Translations under genes and position numbers: made by a program | Part shown: piece by piece, positions 1-10,547 of the stretch | Position numbering within the stretch: the stretch's first letter is position 1 | Layout: each line of letters starts with the position of its first letter | The notes under the pieces: generated by a model | Seen by the model: only the letters and a program-made list of their open reading frames with translations | Database searches by the model: none | Told to the model about the DNA's origin: nothing | Origin: Pyronema omphalodes | Taxonomy: Eukaryota > Ascomycota > Pezizomycetes > Pezizales > Pyronemataceae | Assembly: GCA_024516155.1 (NCBI GenBank) | Contig: JAJJXM010000046.1 | Location: forward strand, 1 to 64,000 | Reading direction: 5' to 3' | DNA: 64,000 nucleotides

Positions 1-435
1 CGCGGGGTGTCCTCTCTTTCCTCCACCCTTCCCCTCCCATGTTTTAGCCGTTTTTTCCCGCCTTTATTTCCTCCACGAGCAAAAAGAAAAAGATAACCTC
101 CGCCGGCCCACTCTGCCCCTTCCCATCGCGCCTCTCTCTCCTCGTTGCAATCCCGTATACCCCTTCCGCCCTTAAAAAGAGAACAAAAGAAAGGAAATAA
201 TCAAAGGAAAAACTCTCGTCGTGCAATCCGTCCCCCCTTCCTACCCTGGTCCCTTCTCCTTCCACTGTCTTCTCCCATCCAACTCCGCCCGCGATAACAA
301 AGGAAACAGAAAAGCAAAGAAAATAAGAAGGAATACATGATGTCAAAGAGAACGACGAATCTATAACGCACGGAGAAGTCAAGCGGTACCGCTTATTAGA
401 TGTCAATGAAACGGGGGTGGTCTCGCCTGCGAGTC
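1..435 (-). other. 3' untranslated region of LINE-A copy 1
   Basis: Non-coding, pyrimidine-rich on the plus strand. On the minus strand positions 90-20 contain the box GGAGGAAATAAAGGCGG followed by an A-rich run and GGGGAAGGGTGGAGGAAA. Diverged versions of this box occur in the 3' regions of LINE-B, LINE-D and GO, so it marks a shared 3' module. A 14-bp perfect palindrome, AAGCGGTACCGCTT, lies at 381-394. The true 3' terminus is outside the window. Confidence 0.75.
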
Positions 436-3400
436 CTACTTAACCTGGCATGAGCCCCTACCGAAAGTAGCGACCTTTGTCGCGGAGATAACGAAGAGAG
501 AGCCTTTGTGCCGGAGGGGTGTGTAGAGGATGTTGTCCAAATTGATCCGGGAATTCCTGTGGAGTTTGAGATCCTGTCGAAGTGTTGTCCGGGCGTCCCG
601 GTGATCTGGGCAGCTGAGGAGCAGGTGCCGATGGGTCTGAGGGGGGTTGTAGCGGGCAGCTACAATGTTTGCGATGGGTAGGAGTCTGTCGGCGGGTGTG
701 CCAGGTAGTCCACGAAGTATCCGTGTCCTGTACGGAGACCAAGGATCGCGGGTAGAGAGCCACCGGGGGTTGTCGACGTAGATGGGATCCATGCGTCTCC
801 GGTGCAGGGCAGAGTATGTGTGTGGTCGATCGGAGGAGGAGTACCAGTGTGTCCACTCGGCGACGGTCTTCTCGCGTGCTTTCTTGCGTAGCCGGGTGAG
901 TGTAATGGGTAGATTCGCACGGGGGCGGGATTCGGTGGCTTGTTTAGCCAGGCGGTCTGCGGCATCGCTGCCGGGTATGTCGGAGTGACCGGGGATCCAG
1001 TGGAGGGTGACTGTCACGTCGTGTTGTAGTAGGGCTTCGGCTGTCTCATGTATAGTGTGGGCTATTTCGTGGCCGGGGCCCGCGTCGGAGGTGTGAGGCA
1101 CGTTGGAGCGCAGCTTTGTTGTCGCTAAAGATGTGCAGTCGACGGTTGTGGAGGTTGAGGCGAGCGATGTATTTCAAGCACGTTAAGAGGCATTCTTGAA
1201 TTGCGCGCACCTCTGCATCGAACACTTCAGCTGTGTCTCCCATAGGTACGATGGCATTAATGGTGGTGGGTAGTCCAATGGTGATGGTGTATCCGGCGCC
1301 GGCGCCAGACCGGTCTGGGACCCGTCCGTGTAGGCGATGATGACATTGCGGCGTCGTCTGAGGTTGTCGAGGAGTAGGAGGTGGGCGTGCGCTGTCTCGG
1401 GTTTCGGGGCTGTGGGGATGTCGACGGTTAAGAGGTTTTCGTCGGCGTCGAGCGGAACAGGGAGGGAGGTGTCTTCGACCGGTGCATTGAGAGGGAGCCA
1501 AGGCGAGAGAGAGTGTAGAGCGCTGAGGAGGCGCATGGGCTGTCGTGTGGTGTTGTGCCACGGGTGGTCGTACTCGTTTGCGATCTTAATAGCGGCGGAT
1601 TGTAAGCTCGGTATGGGGAAGGATGTGGGACACCGGCATGCGATCGGATGTGTCGGAGGGAGAGTGAGGACGCGAAGTGCGTATTGGCGTTGCTTGTGGT
1701 CCAGGCGTATCGGTACCGGAGGGTTAGCGCGGTCTCGTTATGGAGCGCCAGTGTGGGAGTCGAGTTAAAGCGGTTGAGTATGCGGCGTAGGGCTGAATTT
1801 TGTTGGGTTTGTAGTTTCGAGGCAAGGTCTCTCTGTCGTGTCCACCATATCTCCGCCGCCAAAGTCCGCACGGGTTTGGACGCATGCCTGGAAAATTAGT
1901 CGGGTCGCGAGGGGAGACAAACCAGTTTCATATCGTGCTAATCGGCAGAGCGCGTTGAGCGTTCTTTGTGCGGCGGCTGTTTTTCTACGTACATGTGCTT
2001 TAAAGTTAAGGCGTCAGTCTAGGTACATACCAATCCATCGTACAACATCTTTTTCTCCTCCCTGCATCCCAGGGCTCACTATCGTACCGTTCGGTAGTTT
2101 TACTTTTTCATTGTCTGTGATTGTATCTGACCTCGGCCAGTGGAAATGAAGGAGTTCCGTCTTTGAGTCGTCAAAGGCCACAGCATTGGAAGCTGCCCAA
2201 GTGAATGCTGTTTTGGTGACTTTTTCCTGGAGGCGCGCGTTTTCTTTCCGGGTTCGACTCCTTACGACGATTGCGACGTCATCCATGTAACTGGGGGTCC
2301 ACGCGAACGGGTGTTCCTGCATTAGTGCGTCGAAGAGCGGTCTTAGGTACAGGAGGAACAGGATCGGTGATGCTGGGGAACCCTGGGGATTCCCGTTTTA
2401 ATTGGGCGTTGGCGATCTGTTTGTCCGTCGAAGGATAGAGCGGTCGTCCTTTCGGCGAGGAAGGTTTCGCACCATGTTCGGATTTGTCGGGGGCAGCCTA
2501 GGTGGTGTAGTGTCTGCTGAAGGCGATCGGCGGAGACATTGTCGAAAGCTCCGTGTACGTCTAGGAAAAGTGCTGTGGTGATAAGTTTCTGTTGTTTACC
2601 CATTTCAATGTCGTGGACGAGCGCCATTGCGGCGTCGATGGCGGATCGCTGCGGGCGGCCTCCTATTTGGTCTCGGTGTAACAGTTCCCGGGTCTCCGCG
2701 AGTTGTCCGAGCCGAGTCGCCATTAATTTCTCTAACGTTTTTCCAAGGCAGTTCAGCAGGGCGATTGGGCGGTATGCCTTTGGGTTTGCGTAGTCGAGTT
2801 TGTTAGGTTTTGGTATAATTACCGTCGTGGCCTGTCTCCACCCGCGGGGATGGTACCCTACAGTGGCCAGCGTCGAGTATAGATTGGTTAGGTATGTGGG
2901 GACGGCGAGATACACTTGGCGGAGACAACCAAAGGTTATCCCGTCAGGTCCTGGGGCTTTCGAGGGGGAAGAGGTAAAGATGGCTAGTTTGACCTCCGAC
3001 GGCGAGAAGGTCGTCCACCCTGTCTCTCTGCGACAGGGGAGGGTGGACGGGGGGGGCGGGGGAGGTGGTGGGGGGAATAACATCTGAAATGCCTCTACTT
3101 TCCTGTCGAACGAACTGCAGAGTTCCTCCCTACCGTTGATTGCGGCGCGGATATTCGGAGTGAGTTGGGCACGGCGCGGGTTTGTGTATTTGAAGGCCCG
3201 CCAGACGTCCGGTCCTTCTGCCTGAGCCAGATACTCTTTCCACATCGCATCCTTGGCATGTCTTATCTGACGGTGATACATGTTTCGTAGGCGGCGGGAA
3301 ATGGTGTGGTTAGTGTCTGAGCCCGTTGATTTCCACCTTCTTTTTACGTGGGTCATATCCTTTCTGGCGGTGGTGACTTCCTCCGTCCACCAACGTTTCG

Positions 3401-4343
3401 ATCGGGGGGTGACTTGTAGTACTGGGGTGGAGGTGCGAGCTGCATCGAGGATATGTTCTCTCGCGTGGCGCGCCCAGGCGTCGAGGTTTTCGGGTGTGGG
3501 GTTGGAGGCGTATTGACTCCACTGTGTTGTCGATGCGCAGATGGATGCTTGGAGGGTCGTGGAGAACAAGGCCCAGTCTGTTTTCCGCCAGTTGAGATGT
3601 TTCGGTGGGGGGGCAGGTTCTATGTCTGCGTGCACAGTTTGGATGTCGAAGCGAATTACTTCGTGGTCCGACCCGGTGGCTAATTCATCGTCTATGGCAC
3701 AGTTTCCTACCTCTTCCATCATGGCTGGCGAGGCCAGGGTCAAGTCGATAACGGAGGATCTAGTCCCCTGTTGGTAGTAGTGTGTCGGGGTGTCTGGGAC
3801 TGAAACCAATCTCCAATTTTCCTGTTCTATAAGGTGTACCAGTTCACTGGCACGTTTGGGTGTGCGTGTTGCGGAGTTCCATAGAGCGTGGTGAGCGTTG
3901 AGGTCACCTGTTATAACGCATCTGCGTGTGAGGGAAAGGGGTGATAGGGAGCGGGGAATTGTGTAGGTTTGGGTTTCGGGGTCACGTTCATTATAAATAT
4001 TTACAAGGAAAAACGCGGGGATGAGATCTGTACCTACCTCGAGGACCTGGAGGTCCGGGTCTGTACATATGTCTGTGCGTTGTGATACTTTCAGGTATGG
4101 GTTTGTGCGATTGATATACGCCGCTGTCCTGTTGGAGGCTCTGTCACCGCGGGGGGGCAGGACCAACGTGAAGGCGGGGTGGGTGGTGGCGAAGGCGGGG
4201 TCGGTGATGTTGATTTCCTGTAGCAGGATGATGTCTGCTGTTGTGCAGGCGCTGTTTAGGAGGGAGTCGAGGGCTGGGCGTTGTCGATTCATATTATGGG
4301 AAACTATTCGGATTGTCGTTGCCAATTGGTTGTAATTAGACAT
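436..4343 (-). pseudogene. LINE-A copy 1 ORF2: endonuclease / reverse transcriptase / RNase H, broken
   Basis: Homologous throughout to the LINE-A ORF2 at 36793. The first 666 codons (4343-2343) are open and carry the APE-like endonuclease motifs (SHNMNR, LLQEINI, GDLNAHH, GSDHEVI), a poly-proline linker, and RT motifs through motif A (DVHGAFDN). The frame is lost at about 2385, where GIPQGSPAS is altered. A second open piece (2322-2014) holds the RT catalytic YMDD and ends at a TGA that replaces an arginine codon. Further frame changes occur near 1860 and within 1428-1560. The RNase H and C-terminal CCHC parts (1561-436) can be followed only by switching frame. At least three lesions mean no full protein. 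The start ATG overlaps the ORF1 stop as in the intact copies. Confidence 0.9.
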
Positions 4344-5140
4344 GTTGGATCATGTCGGTGTCTTTGTCTGTAGGGTTGGGTGAGGTAGAGGCGGCGGGGT
4401 GGGTTGCCTCTCTGGCTTCCTTGTGGATGTGGAGGCGAGTCGGGCATTGTTTGTGAAAGGCGGGATGGTCATGTTCGGGGATGCCAGCCTCGACGCAGTT
4501 TCTGCATTCGTACTTAGTGTGTGAGCACGACTTACTGTTTCTCGTCGGGCATTCGGTGCAGTTGTGGTTCTCCGTGGGGTGTTCTTTTCCACAGAGGGCG
4601 CAGATCGGTCCGGGGGGTCCAGTGCAGGTTGCGTGGTGGTGGCCGTAGAGTTGGCACCGTCGACATTGATCGGTTTTCCTCGCGGTGAAGTATTCGGTAA
4701 CCCTTCGCGCTTCGAAGAGGACCAGCACCTTACGGCGTTTGAGGAGGGCCAACTCGTCGGGCGTGCGCACTGCAATTACTACACTGGAGGCCGTCTTGCC
4801 AGCGCGCTTTTCTGCCGTCATCATGTACCGCGGAGTCTGGGCCAGGGTGACCGGGTGGTTGCTCCGTTCGATTTCTTCCCGGAGGAGGCGCATTCCTTCC
4901 TCAGTGTCGGGGTAGATGTCCGTGGGGATGCCGTGGACGGCGAGTTTATACCATCTTTCGTTGATGCGAGGGTTGTCGAGAGAGGGGTGTACCGTTTGGG
5001 CAGCGCGTTGAATTGTTTCTAAGTGCGCGGTTAGCTCTTCGGCAGTGGTAGCAGGGTTCAGTGTCAAGATGATATTTCCCGCTTGGTTTTTGCGGACCGT
5101 AGTGACTCCCATGTGAGAGGGTGCTTTGGCCTCCAGCAGT

Positions 5141-5156
5141 GCTTTGTTCACTGCGA
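5141..5156. repeat. Target-site duplication of GO1 (left copy; right copy 7139-7154)
   Basis: The 16-bp sequence gctttgttcactgcga is at 5141-5156 and exactly repeated at 7139-7154, directly after the (TAAA)n end of GO1. Removing GO1 and one copy restores the LINE-A ORF1 order seen at 35983-36010 (opposite strand). Confidence 0.97.
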
Positions 5157-7138
5157 CGACTACACACGGCAACGGCGACCCCCCCCCCCTGCATTCTCAA
5201 CAACGAGCACCGAAACCCCCGGTTTTCTCATCGGATTCGGATTCGCAGCACTCTGTTACGTTATTCTCTGAATTTTCAGGGAATTCTACGTTGTTTTTGT
5301 TGACTTTTGTCGCAAAATCAGAGTTTTCACGAGTTTTGGCTTACCCCACCTCACGAAATGTCGCCAAAACAACGACAGAACAACGCCCGACGATCGAAAC
5401 GGTCCGAAAACGCGTACAATGTTCTAGCCGACCCTCCTCATGATGGACCCAACCCTATTCTTGATGGAGGAGATGGAATAATTGATGAAGTTGATGGAAA
5501 CTTCGCTGGAAAACCCTTCCAGAGCGTGGTCTTGGCAGGATCACCAGTTCCTTCGGCTTCAACACACCAGCTACAAGCGACAACTGAACACAGCCGGTTC
5601 AGTACCTACCGCCGCTTGTGTGTATCCGCGATTAATGAGGCAGTTGCAGCTGATGACACCTATGCCACCCTGGATCAGCTGTTCCATGACAACTACGCCG
5701 AACTCAATGGAGCCAGCTTCCTGGGGATACAACAGATCCACCGGGACACACAGCGACGCTTCAATACACTCGAGGAATCCATGCGCAACAACAACGATGC
5801 GATACACGGCAGATTCGACGTCATGATGACGAAATTCAACGATCTGCTCTTCGAAAACGCGACGCTGCGCACAGCATACGACTCTACACAGGCAGAAACA
5901 GCAGCTCTTAAGGCTGCTGTGGACGCCCTGACGAAGAAAATCGACGAACAGCAACAAGTCATTTCGGCGCCCCCCTCACCGAACCTCACGGCCTCTTCCT
6001 CAGCGATGGAAGAGATGACTATGCAACTGTCCGTCGTCCAACATGACATTCAGGATTTCCTGGACGCTGTCCGCAACCCTCCTGGCAAGAGAAAGCGAAG
6101 GGGAAGCGACCAGAACACCGAACCCACCTCACCAACGACCAGAGCACCGGTCAACCACAAACCGAGAGCTGCATCACCGGTGCGAAGCCTGATGCACTCG
6201 AAACATGCGACTACCGCCGCCCAGGACAAGCTTGATGCCCTCAAGCCTATGTCCCCCCTACCTCTCCTCGCGATCACGTCAACCGATGCGACACCGGAAC
6301 CTCACCCTGACAGTTCATCTGCTCAGGACACACCTCTACCCGACGCCCCAAGCACTGCCCCTGCTGAGACGAACGGATGGAAGACTGTGGAGGCGAAGGC
6401 TACGCAGAAGAAGAAGATGAAAGCGCAGGAGACGAGACCTACGGCAGCGACACCCAGCAAGACCCCTACAACGAAGACTGGTGGCAGGGGAAAGAATACC
6501 CACCAACCCAGACAGACAACCCCCTCCGCAAAGAAGACTTGGGCAGAAGTCGTCAAGAGCGGAGGCATCAACGTCCAGATTGTGCTTGGGAATGGCAATC
6601 TTGGACTTACAACACCACCGACAAGAAGGGGAGAGAGGCGAGGCGGGGCAGCGAGAAGGCTGAGAAAGAAGGAGGGAGAAGGGGAGAGAGGGGAGGAGAA
6701 GAGGGGCAGGGCGGGCCCGGGTGTTACAAAGGGCAAAGAGTCAGGAGACACCGGCGGAGGAGTTGAGAGAGGGGAGGAGAGTGGGGGCGTAGGTGGCCCG
6801 GCGGCTGTTTAACTTTGCTTTGGTTTTGTTTTTGCTTTGTGGGGGAAATAAAGGCGGAAAAATGGTTAAAAATGGGAGGGGAAGGGTGGAGGAAATGGGG
6901 GAACGACCCGGCGAGGTGGCCTCCGAGCGTACAGGGCTCCTGGAACAGACGACGCTTGACGAACAAAAGCACAACGAGACTTGGGGGTCTACAACCCCAC
7001 ACCCTAACGACAAGCTCTGGGGCATACCCAGTGAGAGCTCGGCCTAACACCCGGGTTTCTTAATTTTGTATTTACTGTAGATTCCGCCATAACCTTACGG
7101 TTGGATGCGTGTATGAGTTAATAAATAAATAAATAAAA
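5157..7138 (+). mobile_element. GO1, full-length gag-only non-LTR element
   Basis: About 1.98 kb. It has a C-rich 5' head (CACACGGCAACGGCGACC plus a C-run), a ~190-nt leader, one ORF, and a 3' tail ending in a hairpin (AACCTTACGGTT, 7091-7102) and (TAAA)n. The tail matches the 3' end of LINE-D copy 2 at about 62650-62986. Flanked by a 16-bp duplication, so inserted by target-primed reverse transcription. No RT, endonuclease or RNase H is encoded, so movement must depend on enzymes supplied in trans. The closest functional analogy is Drosophila HeT-A, a gag-only LINE. Confidence 0.92.
5358..6812 (+). CDS. GO gag-like protein, 484 aa (GO1)
   Basis: Start chosen at ATG 5358 (MSPKQRQNN). The frame is open for about 17 codons upstream, but with no ATG. 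No known enzyme domain and no CCHC knuckle. Visible features: a basic N-terminus (RRSKR), a predicted coiled coil around residues 135-203 (heptad-like LEES...ALKAAVDALTKKIDEQQ), a basic nuclear-localisation-like GKRKRRGS near 243, a Pro/Ser/Thr-rich linker, TWAEVVKSG near 394, and a strongly basic Arg/Gly/Glu tail after about 415. Inferred role: an oligomerising RNA-binding gag-like (ORF1p-type) protein. Six copies in the window keep this ORF open, which suggests recent activity or selection. Function is inferred, not shown. Confidence 0.8.
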   Translation: MSPKQRQNNARRSKRSENAYNVLADPPHDGPNPILDGGDGIIDEVDGNFAGKPFQSVVLAGSPVPSASTHQLQATTEHSRFSTYRRLCVSAINEAVAADDTYATLDQLFHDNYAELNGASFLGIQQIHRDTQRRFNTLEESMRNNNDAIHGRFDVMMTKFNDLLFENATLRTAYDSTQAETAALKAAVDALTKKIDEQQQVISAPPSPNLTASSSAMEEMTMQLSVVQHDIQDFLDAVRNPPGKRKRRGSDQNTEPTSPTTRAPVNHKPRAASPVRSLMHSKHATTAAQDKLDALKPMSPLPLLAITSTDATPEPHPDSSSAQDTPLPDAPSTAPAETNGWKTVEAKATQKKKMKAQETRPTAATPSKTPTTKTGGRGKNTHQPRQTTPSAKKTWAEVVKSGGINVQIVLGNGNLGLTTPPTRRGERRGGAARRLRKKEGEGERGEEKRGRAGPGVTKGKESGDTGGGVERGEESGGVGGPAAV

Positions 7139-8021
7139 GCTTTGTTCACTGCGAAGCCCACTTCTACTCTCGTGTGGACCGGGAGGACACTGGGGTTGGG
7201 GCAGGGCAGAACGATTTCCTGGGGGCGGGTTCGGGGCTGTTGTTTGACGCCGGGGCGAGTAGTGGCGGGTGTGGGGTTGGTGGGGGGGTTGGCTTTGAAG
7301 AGAGTTTTGGTCTTGGAGGGGACCGCCCATGGCGTCGAGTGTGCGTTGGAGGGGTGGGTTGCAGTCCGGGGTGCGTCAAGGGGGATGGTGATGTTGTTGC
7401 TGCGTAAGACTTCTTCGAGTATGTGGCATCTCGCTATCCAATGGTGTACGTCGTTGGTGATGGGCTTGGTGGCGGGTGCGGTGTCGGGGGCGGTCGGTGG
7501 GTTGTCGGCGAGGAGGTTGGTTCGGGGCTGGGTGTTGGTTCAGTGTAGTTTGTCGATGCGTCTGGTCACAGTTTCGAGGCGTTGATTCATTGGGCGGAGG
7601 AGATCCATGATGTTCGTCTTGATCAATTCGGATAAGGTCGCGAGGGTGACGTCGGATGTAGTTACTGCGTGCTGGCTGTCGTTGAGGTCCAGGTCAGAGT
7701 CGGAGTCGGAGTCGGTGTCGGGGTAGTTGTCGGTGTCCATAGCGGTCGGCATTGTTTCGACGGGGGTCGCATCAAGGTTCACGCGGGTGTTTGTTTTCGG
7801 TTGGGTGGCATTATTGCGGAAGAGGTCGAGGTCAATTCTAGAGTTGAATTTTTTGGTGGAGCGTTTGATGATTTTTCCGGTGACGGTCGTTGATTTCTTA
7901 AAGGTCGCAATGGCGGAGGAGCCAGCATGCGGGGCGTTGATTCGGGAAAGCTCGTCGGGGCTAAAAATATTCTCGGGTACCTGCATACGCGAGGGCGTGG
8001 CAGGGATGGGTGCGTTAGCGT

Positions 8022-8054
8022 CCATCGCTTAACCGGTGGTACGGTAAGCGATGG
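8022..8054 (-). promoter_or_regulatory. Inverted repeat enclosing the ORF1 start codon
   Basis: CCATCGCTTA (8022-8031) and TAAGCGATGG (8045-8054) are perfect 10-bp complements separated by 13 nt. The ORF1 ATG (8025-8023 on minus) lies inside the stem. In mRNA this would fold into a hairpin that hides the start codon. The same repeat is kept at 17459-17491, 35080-35112 and 48653-48685. Confidence 0.75.
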
Positions 8055-8480
8055 CGAGGAGTCACGTGAGGAGGCTCTTGCTAAGCAAGCACGAAAATTT
8101 CTCGCGAGGAAAGGGGTCCGAAAGGGGGGAAATTTGGGGTATCACCACAACCAGTGCTGCTGGTGGGGGGGGGGGGGATTTGGGGGGGGGGGGGGGGGGG
8201 GGGGATTTCGGTATGCCGAAACCGAAAATAAGGTCGGTTTGATGATTGGAGGGGCGGGTGGTGGAGCGGCGTTGATGAAAGTGCCCGGAATCCGGCCCGG
8301 AGGTCCCAGAATCGCGATTTTCCGCTGAATCTCAACGGTAAACGGTAGCTGGGTTCCGAAAATCGAGATTCGGGGTAATTCCGAGGTAAGAAATCGATTA
8401 CCGATTCGAAAATCGGGGAAATTGTTGTTGTTGTCCCAAATGCAGGGGGGGGGTCAGCGGTTGCTGTGTGGTGTCTCCGC
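8026..8480 (-). other. 5' UTR of LINE-A copy 1 with C-rich head
   Basis: Read on the minus strand it opens with the head ACACCACACAGCAACCGCTGACC plus a C-run, then CAACAACAACAA, AT-rich imperfect inverted repeats, two very long C tracts (G tracts on plus at 8165-8203), a TCACGTGA site and the start-codon hairpin. The same layout precedes ORF1 in LINE-A copy 2 and LINE-B copies 1 and 2. As a full-length LINE 5' end it should contain the internal promoter (family knowledge). Confidence 0.8.
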
Positions 8481-8548
8481 TGCCGGTTGTTAAGCCGGGT
8501 CGTTACTGGGGAAAGCGCTGTTTCGTTGTGGAGGGCCAGGATGGGTGT

Positions 8549-8563
8549 GGAGGCGAATGCGTT
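8549..8563. repeat. Target-site duplication of LINE-D copy 1 (other copy 10165-10179)
   Basis: ggaggcgaatgcgtt (15 bp) occurs at 8549-8563 and 10165-10179. It encodes part of the ILNAF motif of the LINE-C ORF2 target, whose reading continues on both sides. Confidence 0.93.
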
Positions 8564-9360
8564 TATTTATTTATTTATTTATTAACTCATACACGCATCC
8601 AACCGTAAGGTTATGGCGGAATCCACAGTAAATACAAAATTAAGAAACCCGGGTGTCAGGCCAGGCTCTCACTGGGTATGCCCCAGAGCTTGTCGTTAGG
8701 GTGTGGGGTTGTAGACCCCCAAGTCTCGTTGTGCTTTTGTTCGTCAAGCGTCGTCTGTTCCAGGAGCCCTGTACGCTCGGAGGCCACCTCGCCGGGTCGT
8801 TCCCCCATTTCCTCCACCCTTCCCCTCCCTTTTTTAACCGTTTTTCCACCTTTATTTCCTCCACAAAGCAAAAACAAACAAGCAAAAGAAAAGAAAAGAA
8901 GATATAACTCCCCCGGGTCAACGCCCCCCCATCGCACCTCTCTCCCCTGTGCCACTACCCTACTCTACGTCCCTCCCCTCGCCCTTCACCATGCTCCTCC
9001 CTCTCGGCTCGCCGGCCATCCATCGTCCCACTCCGTCCACTTCTCTCCGCGTCACCATCTCGTACTCGCCTCATTCGTGCTCCACCCGTCCGTCTCCACC
9101 GCGTCTCTCCTCTCCCTCGACTCCTCGCCTCACTTTCACTCCCGTTTCAAAAAGAAAAAACACAAGACTCCATTCTCCACAACAACCACGCCTCCGCTCT
9201 CCCAGTCTCCCGTCTCCACTCTCTCCTCGTCATCGTCCGCTTCCTCCCCCTCCCCTCTCCCTCGTCTCTCTCTCCGCTCTCGCCTCCCGCTTCTCCCTCC
9301 CTCCGTCCTCCTCCTACTTCTTTTTATTATTATGTTTTTTTGTTTTTTTTTTTCTTTTTT
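8564..9360 (-). other. 3' untranslated region of LINE-D copy 1
   Basis: About 800 nt with no gene. On the minus strand an A-rich tract follows the ORF2 stop (around 9360-9330), then a purine-rich stretch, then the GGAGGAAATAAAGG box (about 8865) and the terminal tail shared with GO elements. Confidence 0.8.
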
Positions 9361-10164
9361 TTAATTATTAGAGGTAACCGCGTGCTCGTCCGTCAGGTCC
9401 AGCAGCGTCCCCCAGTCTGTTGTCAGCGTAGCAGATGTGTCCTCCTCAGCGGGGAGTTTACTTAACCTTGCGTGAGCCCACTCCGCAGTCGCTATCTTGG
9501 TCTCTGAGATCATAGCGGACAGTGCTTTGGTTCCGGCGGTGGTATGTAAGATTGTCGGTAGTGTGAGATGTCGTCGTCGTGGGATTTTCAGTGTACGTCG
9601 CAGTTCGGTCCCTTGGGAAGTGAAGTAGGGGCACGAGAGAATGAGATGTTTGGGGGATTGCGGAGGGTGAAGGGGGCATGAGCACAAGCGGGAGGGGTAT
9701 TGGGCGGTGGGGGGATGAGCAAGGCAGTCCAAAAAATAACCGTGTCCGGTTCGCAATCCCAAGATTTCGGTCGATAGTTTGCGTGGTAGGGCCGTGTAGG
9801 CATGGTCGAGGCGTCGACGGTGTGGGGCGTCGTATGTTTTAAGTTTCGGCGCGGAGGAGTACCAGGTCGTCCAGTCTTCGATGTATTGATCGTGAATCTG
9901 TCGACGTATCCAGGACAGGGAGACCGGTAGCGAAGAGGGGGGAGTTAGGGTGGTTGCAGTTTTGGCGAGGAGGTCGGCTTGGTCATTCCCGGGTATATCG
10001 GTATGTCCTGGGACCCAATGTAAGGTGACGGATGTGTCTTTGGAACGGAGGGAGGAGGCGATGTCGTGTATAGCGCGGGGCGAGCTCTTGGCCCGGACCA
10101 TATGTTGTACGGGAGGCGCGGAGGATGGCCGCCTGGTTGTCTGTAAAGACGTGTATCCGGCGGC
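9361..10164 (-). pseudogene. LINE-D copy 1 ORF2 C-terminal part (RNase H and zinc finger)
   Basis: Begins inside RNase H (HVFTDNQAAILRAS) at 10164. One extra C near 10082 shifts the frame relative to copy 2. The remainder to the stop at 9361 is open and keeps HWVPGHTDIPGNDQADLLA (RNase H), the CSCPLHP...HLILSCP finger and the C-terminus HAVTSNN. Fragment without RT, not functional. Confidence 0.88.
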
Positions 10165-10535
10165 GGAGGCGAATGCGTTGAGGATCCGGCGGAGTGCTGC
10201 GTTTTGCGGTGTTTGGAGGATGTTGGCTAGGTCTCCCTGATTGTTCCACCATATCTCCGCGCCAAAGTCTGCTCTGGACTGGACACACGCCTGGTATATC
10301 AGTCTCGTTGCGGACGGGGTCAGACCTGTCTCGTATCGTGCGAGCCTACACAGTGCGTTAAGGGTTCTTCGTGCTGCCGTTGCTCTCTGATTTACATGTT
10401 GTCTAAAGGTAAGTTTTCTGTCTAAGTATATGCCAATCCACCGTACTACGTCCTTCTCTCCTCCCTGCGTACCCGGTGTGACCACTGTCCCATTCGGCAG
10501 CTTAACCTTCTCTTCTTCGGTGATTGTATTGGTGC

Positions 10536-10547
10536 GAGCCCAGTGAA
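10536..10547. repeat. Target-site duplication of GO2 (other copy 12402-12413)
   Basis: gagcccagtgaa (12 bp) at 10536-10547 and 12402-12413. It is the LINE-C coding sequence for the LLHFHWA region. Confidence 0.92.

Larger units (their letters stand above)
4336..8025 (-). pseudogene. LINE-A copy 1 ORF1 (gag-like, CCHC), split by GO1
   Basis: The 5' half runs 8025-7139 and the 3' half 5156-4336; GO1 plus a 16-bp target duplication separates them. The N-terminus (MDANAPIPATPSRMQ) matches the intact ORF1 at 35109. An in-frame TGA replaces CGA at 7540-7542, a C-to-T change at a CpG. The 3' half has the nucleic-acid-binding C-terminus with three zinc-knuckle-like motifs (CRRCQLYGHHHATC, CALCGKEHPTENHNC, and a CRNC...KQC third one). 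Its last codons overlap the ORF2 start by 8 nt (ATGTCTAA). Family role, by homology: RNA packaging protein of Tad1/I-type LINEs. Not functional as it stands. Confidence 0.9.
1..8480 (-). mobile_element. LINE-A copy 1 (non-LTR retrotransposon), 3' end cut by window edge
   Basis: Minus-strand non-LTR element read from its 5' head near 8480 to its 3' region at 1. Order on the minus strand is C-rich 5' UTR (8480-8026), ORF1 (8025-4336), ORF2 (4343-436) and 3' region. It matches LINE-A copy 2 at 34671-40360 over its whole coding length. Its 5' end abuts LINE-C ORF2 sequence at 8481, so it landed inside LINE-C. GO1 later landed in its ORF1. The target duplication cannot be seen because the 3' end lies outside the window. 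Decayed: ORF1 has a nonsense codon and an insertion, ORF2 several frameshifts and a stop. Confidence 0.9.
8564..10164 (-). mobile_element. LINE-D copy 1, 5'-truncated
   Basis: Minus-strand insertion of about 1.6 kb: (TTTA)n tail at 8564, the AACC/GGTT terminal hairpin, a long 3' UTR (to 9360) and the end of ORF2. Its 5' end is cut within the RNase H domain (RRRIHVFTDNQ). Truncation at the 5' end is the usual result of incomplete reverse transcription. Flanked by a 15-bp duplication. Sequence matches 61380-62986 of LINE-D copy 2. Confidence 0.9.

Noticed and set aside
5307..5357. Upstream extension of the GO ORF (17 codons)
   Set aside because: Open but starts at TTG with no ATG. A eukaryotic start is more likely at the conserved ATG (5358), and in GO2 the equivalent codon is CTG.
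8640..9371. Ser/Pro/Leu-rich open frames in LINE-D 3' regions
   Set aside because: Low-complexity reading of a pyrimidine-rich UTR strand, present on the antisense strand only.
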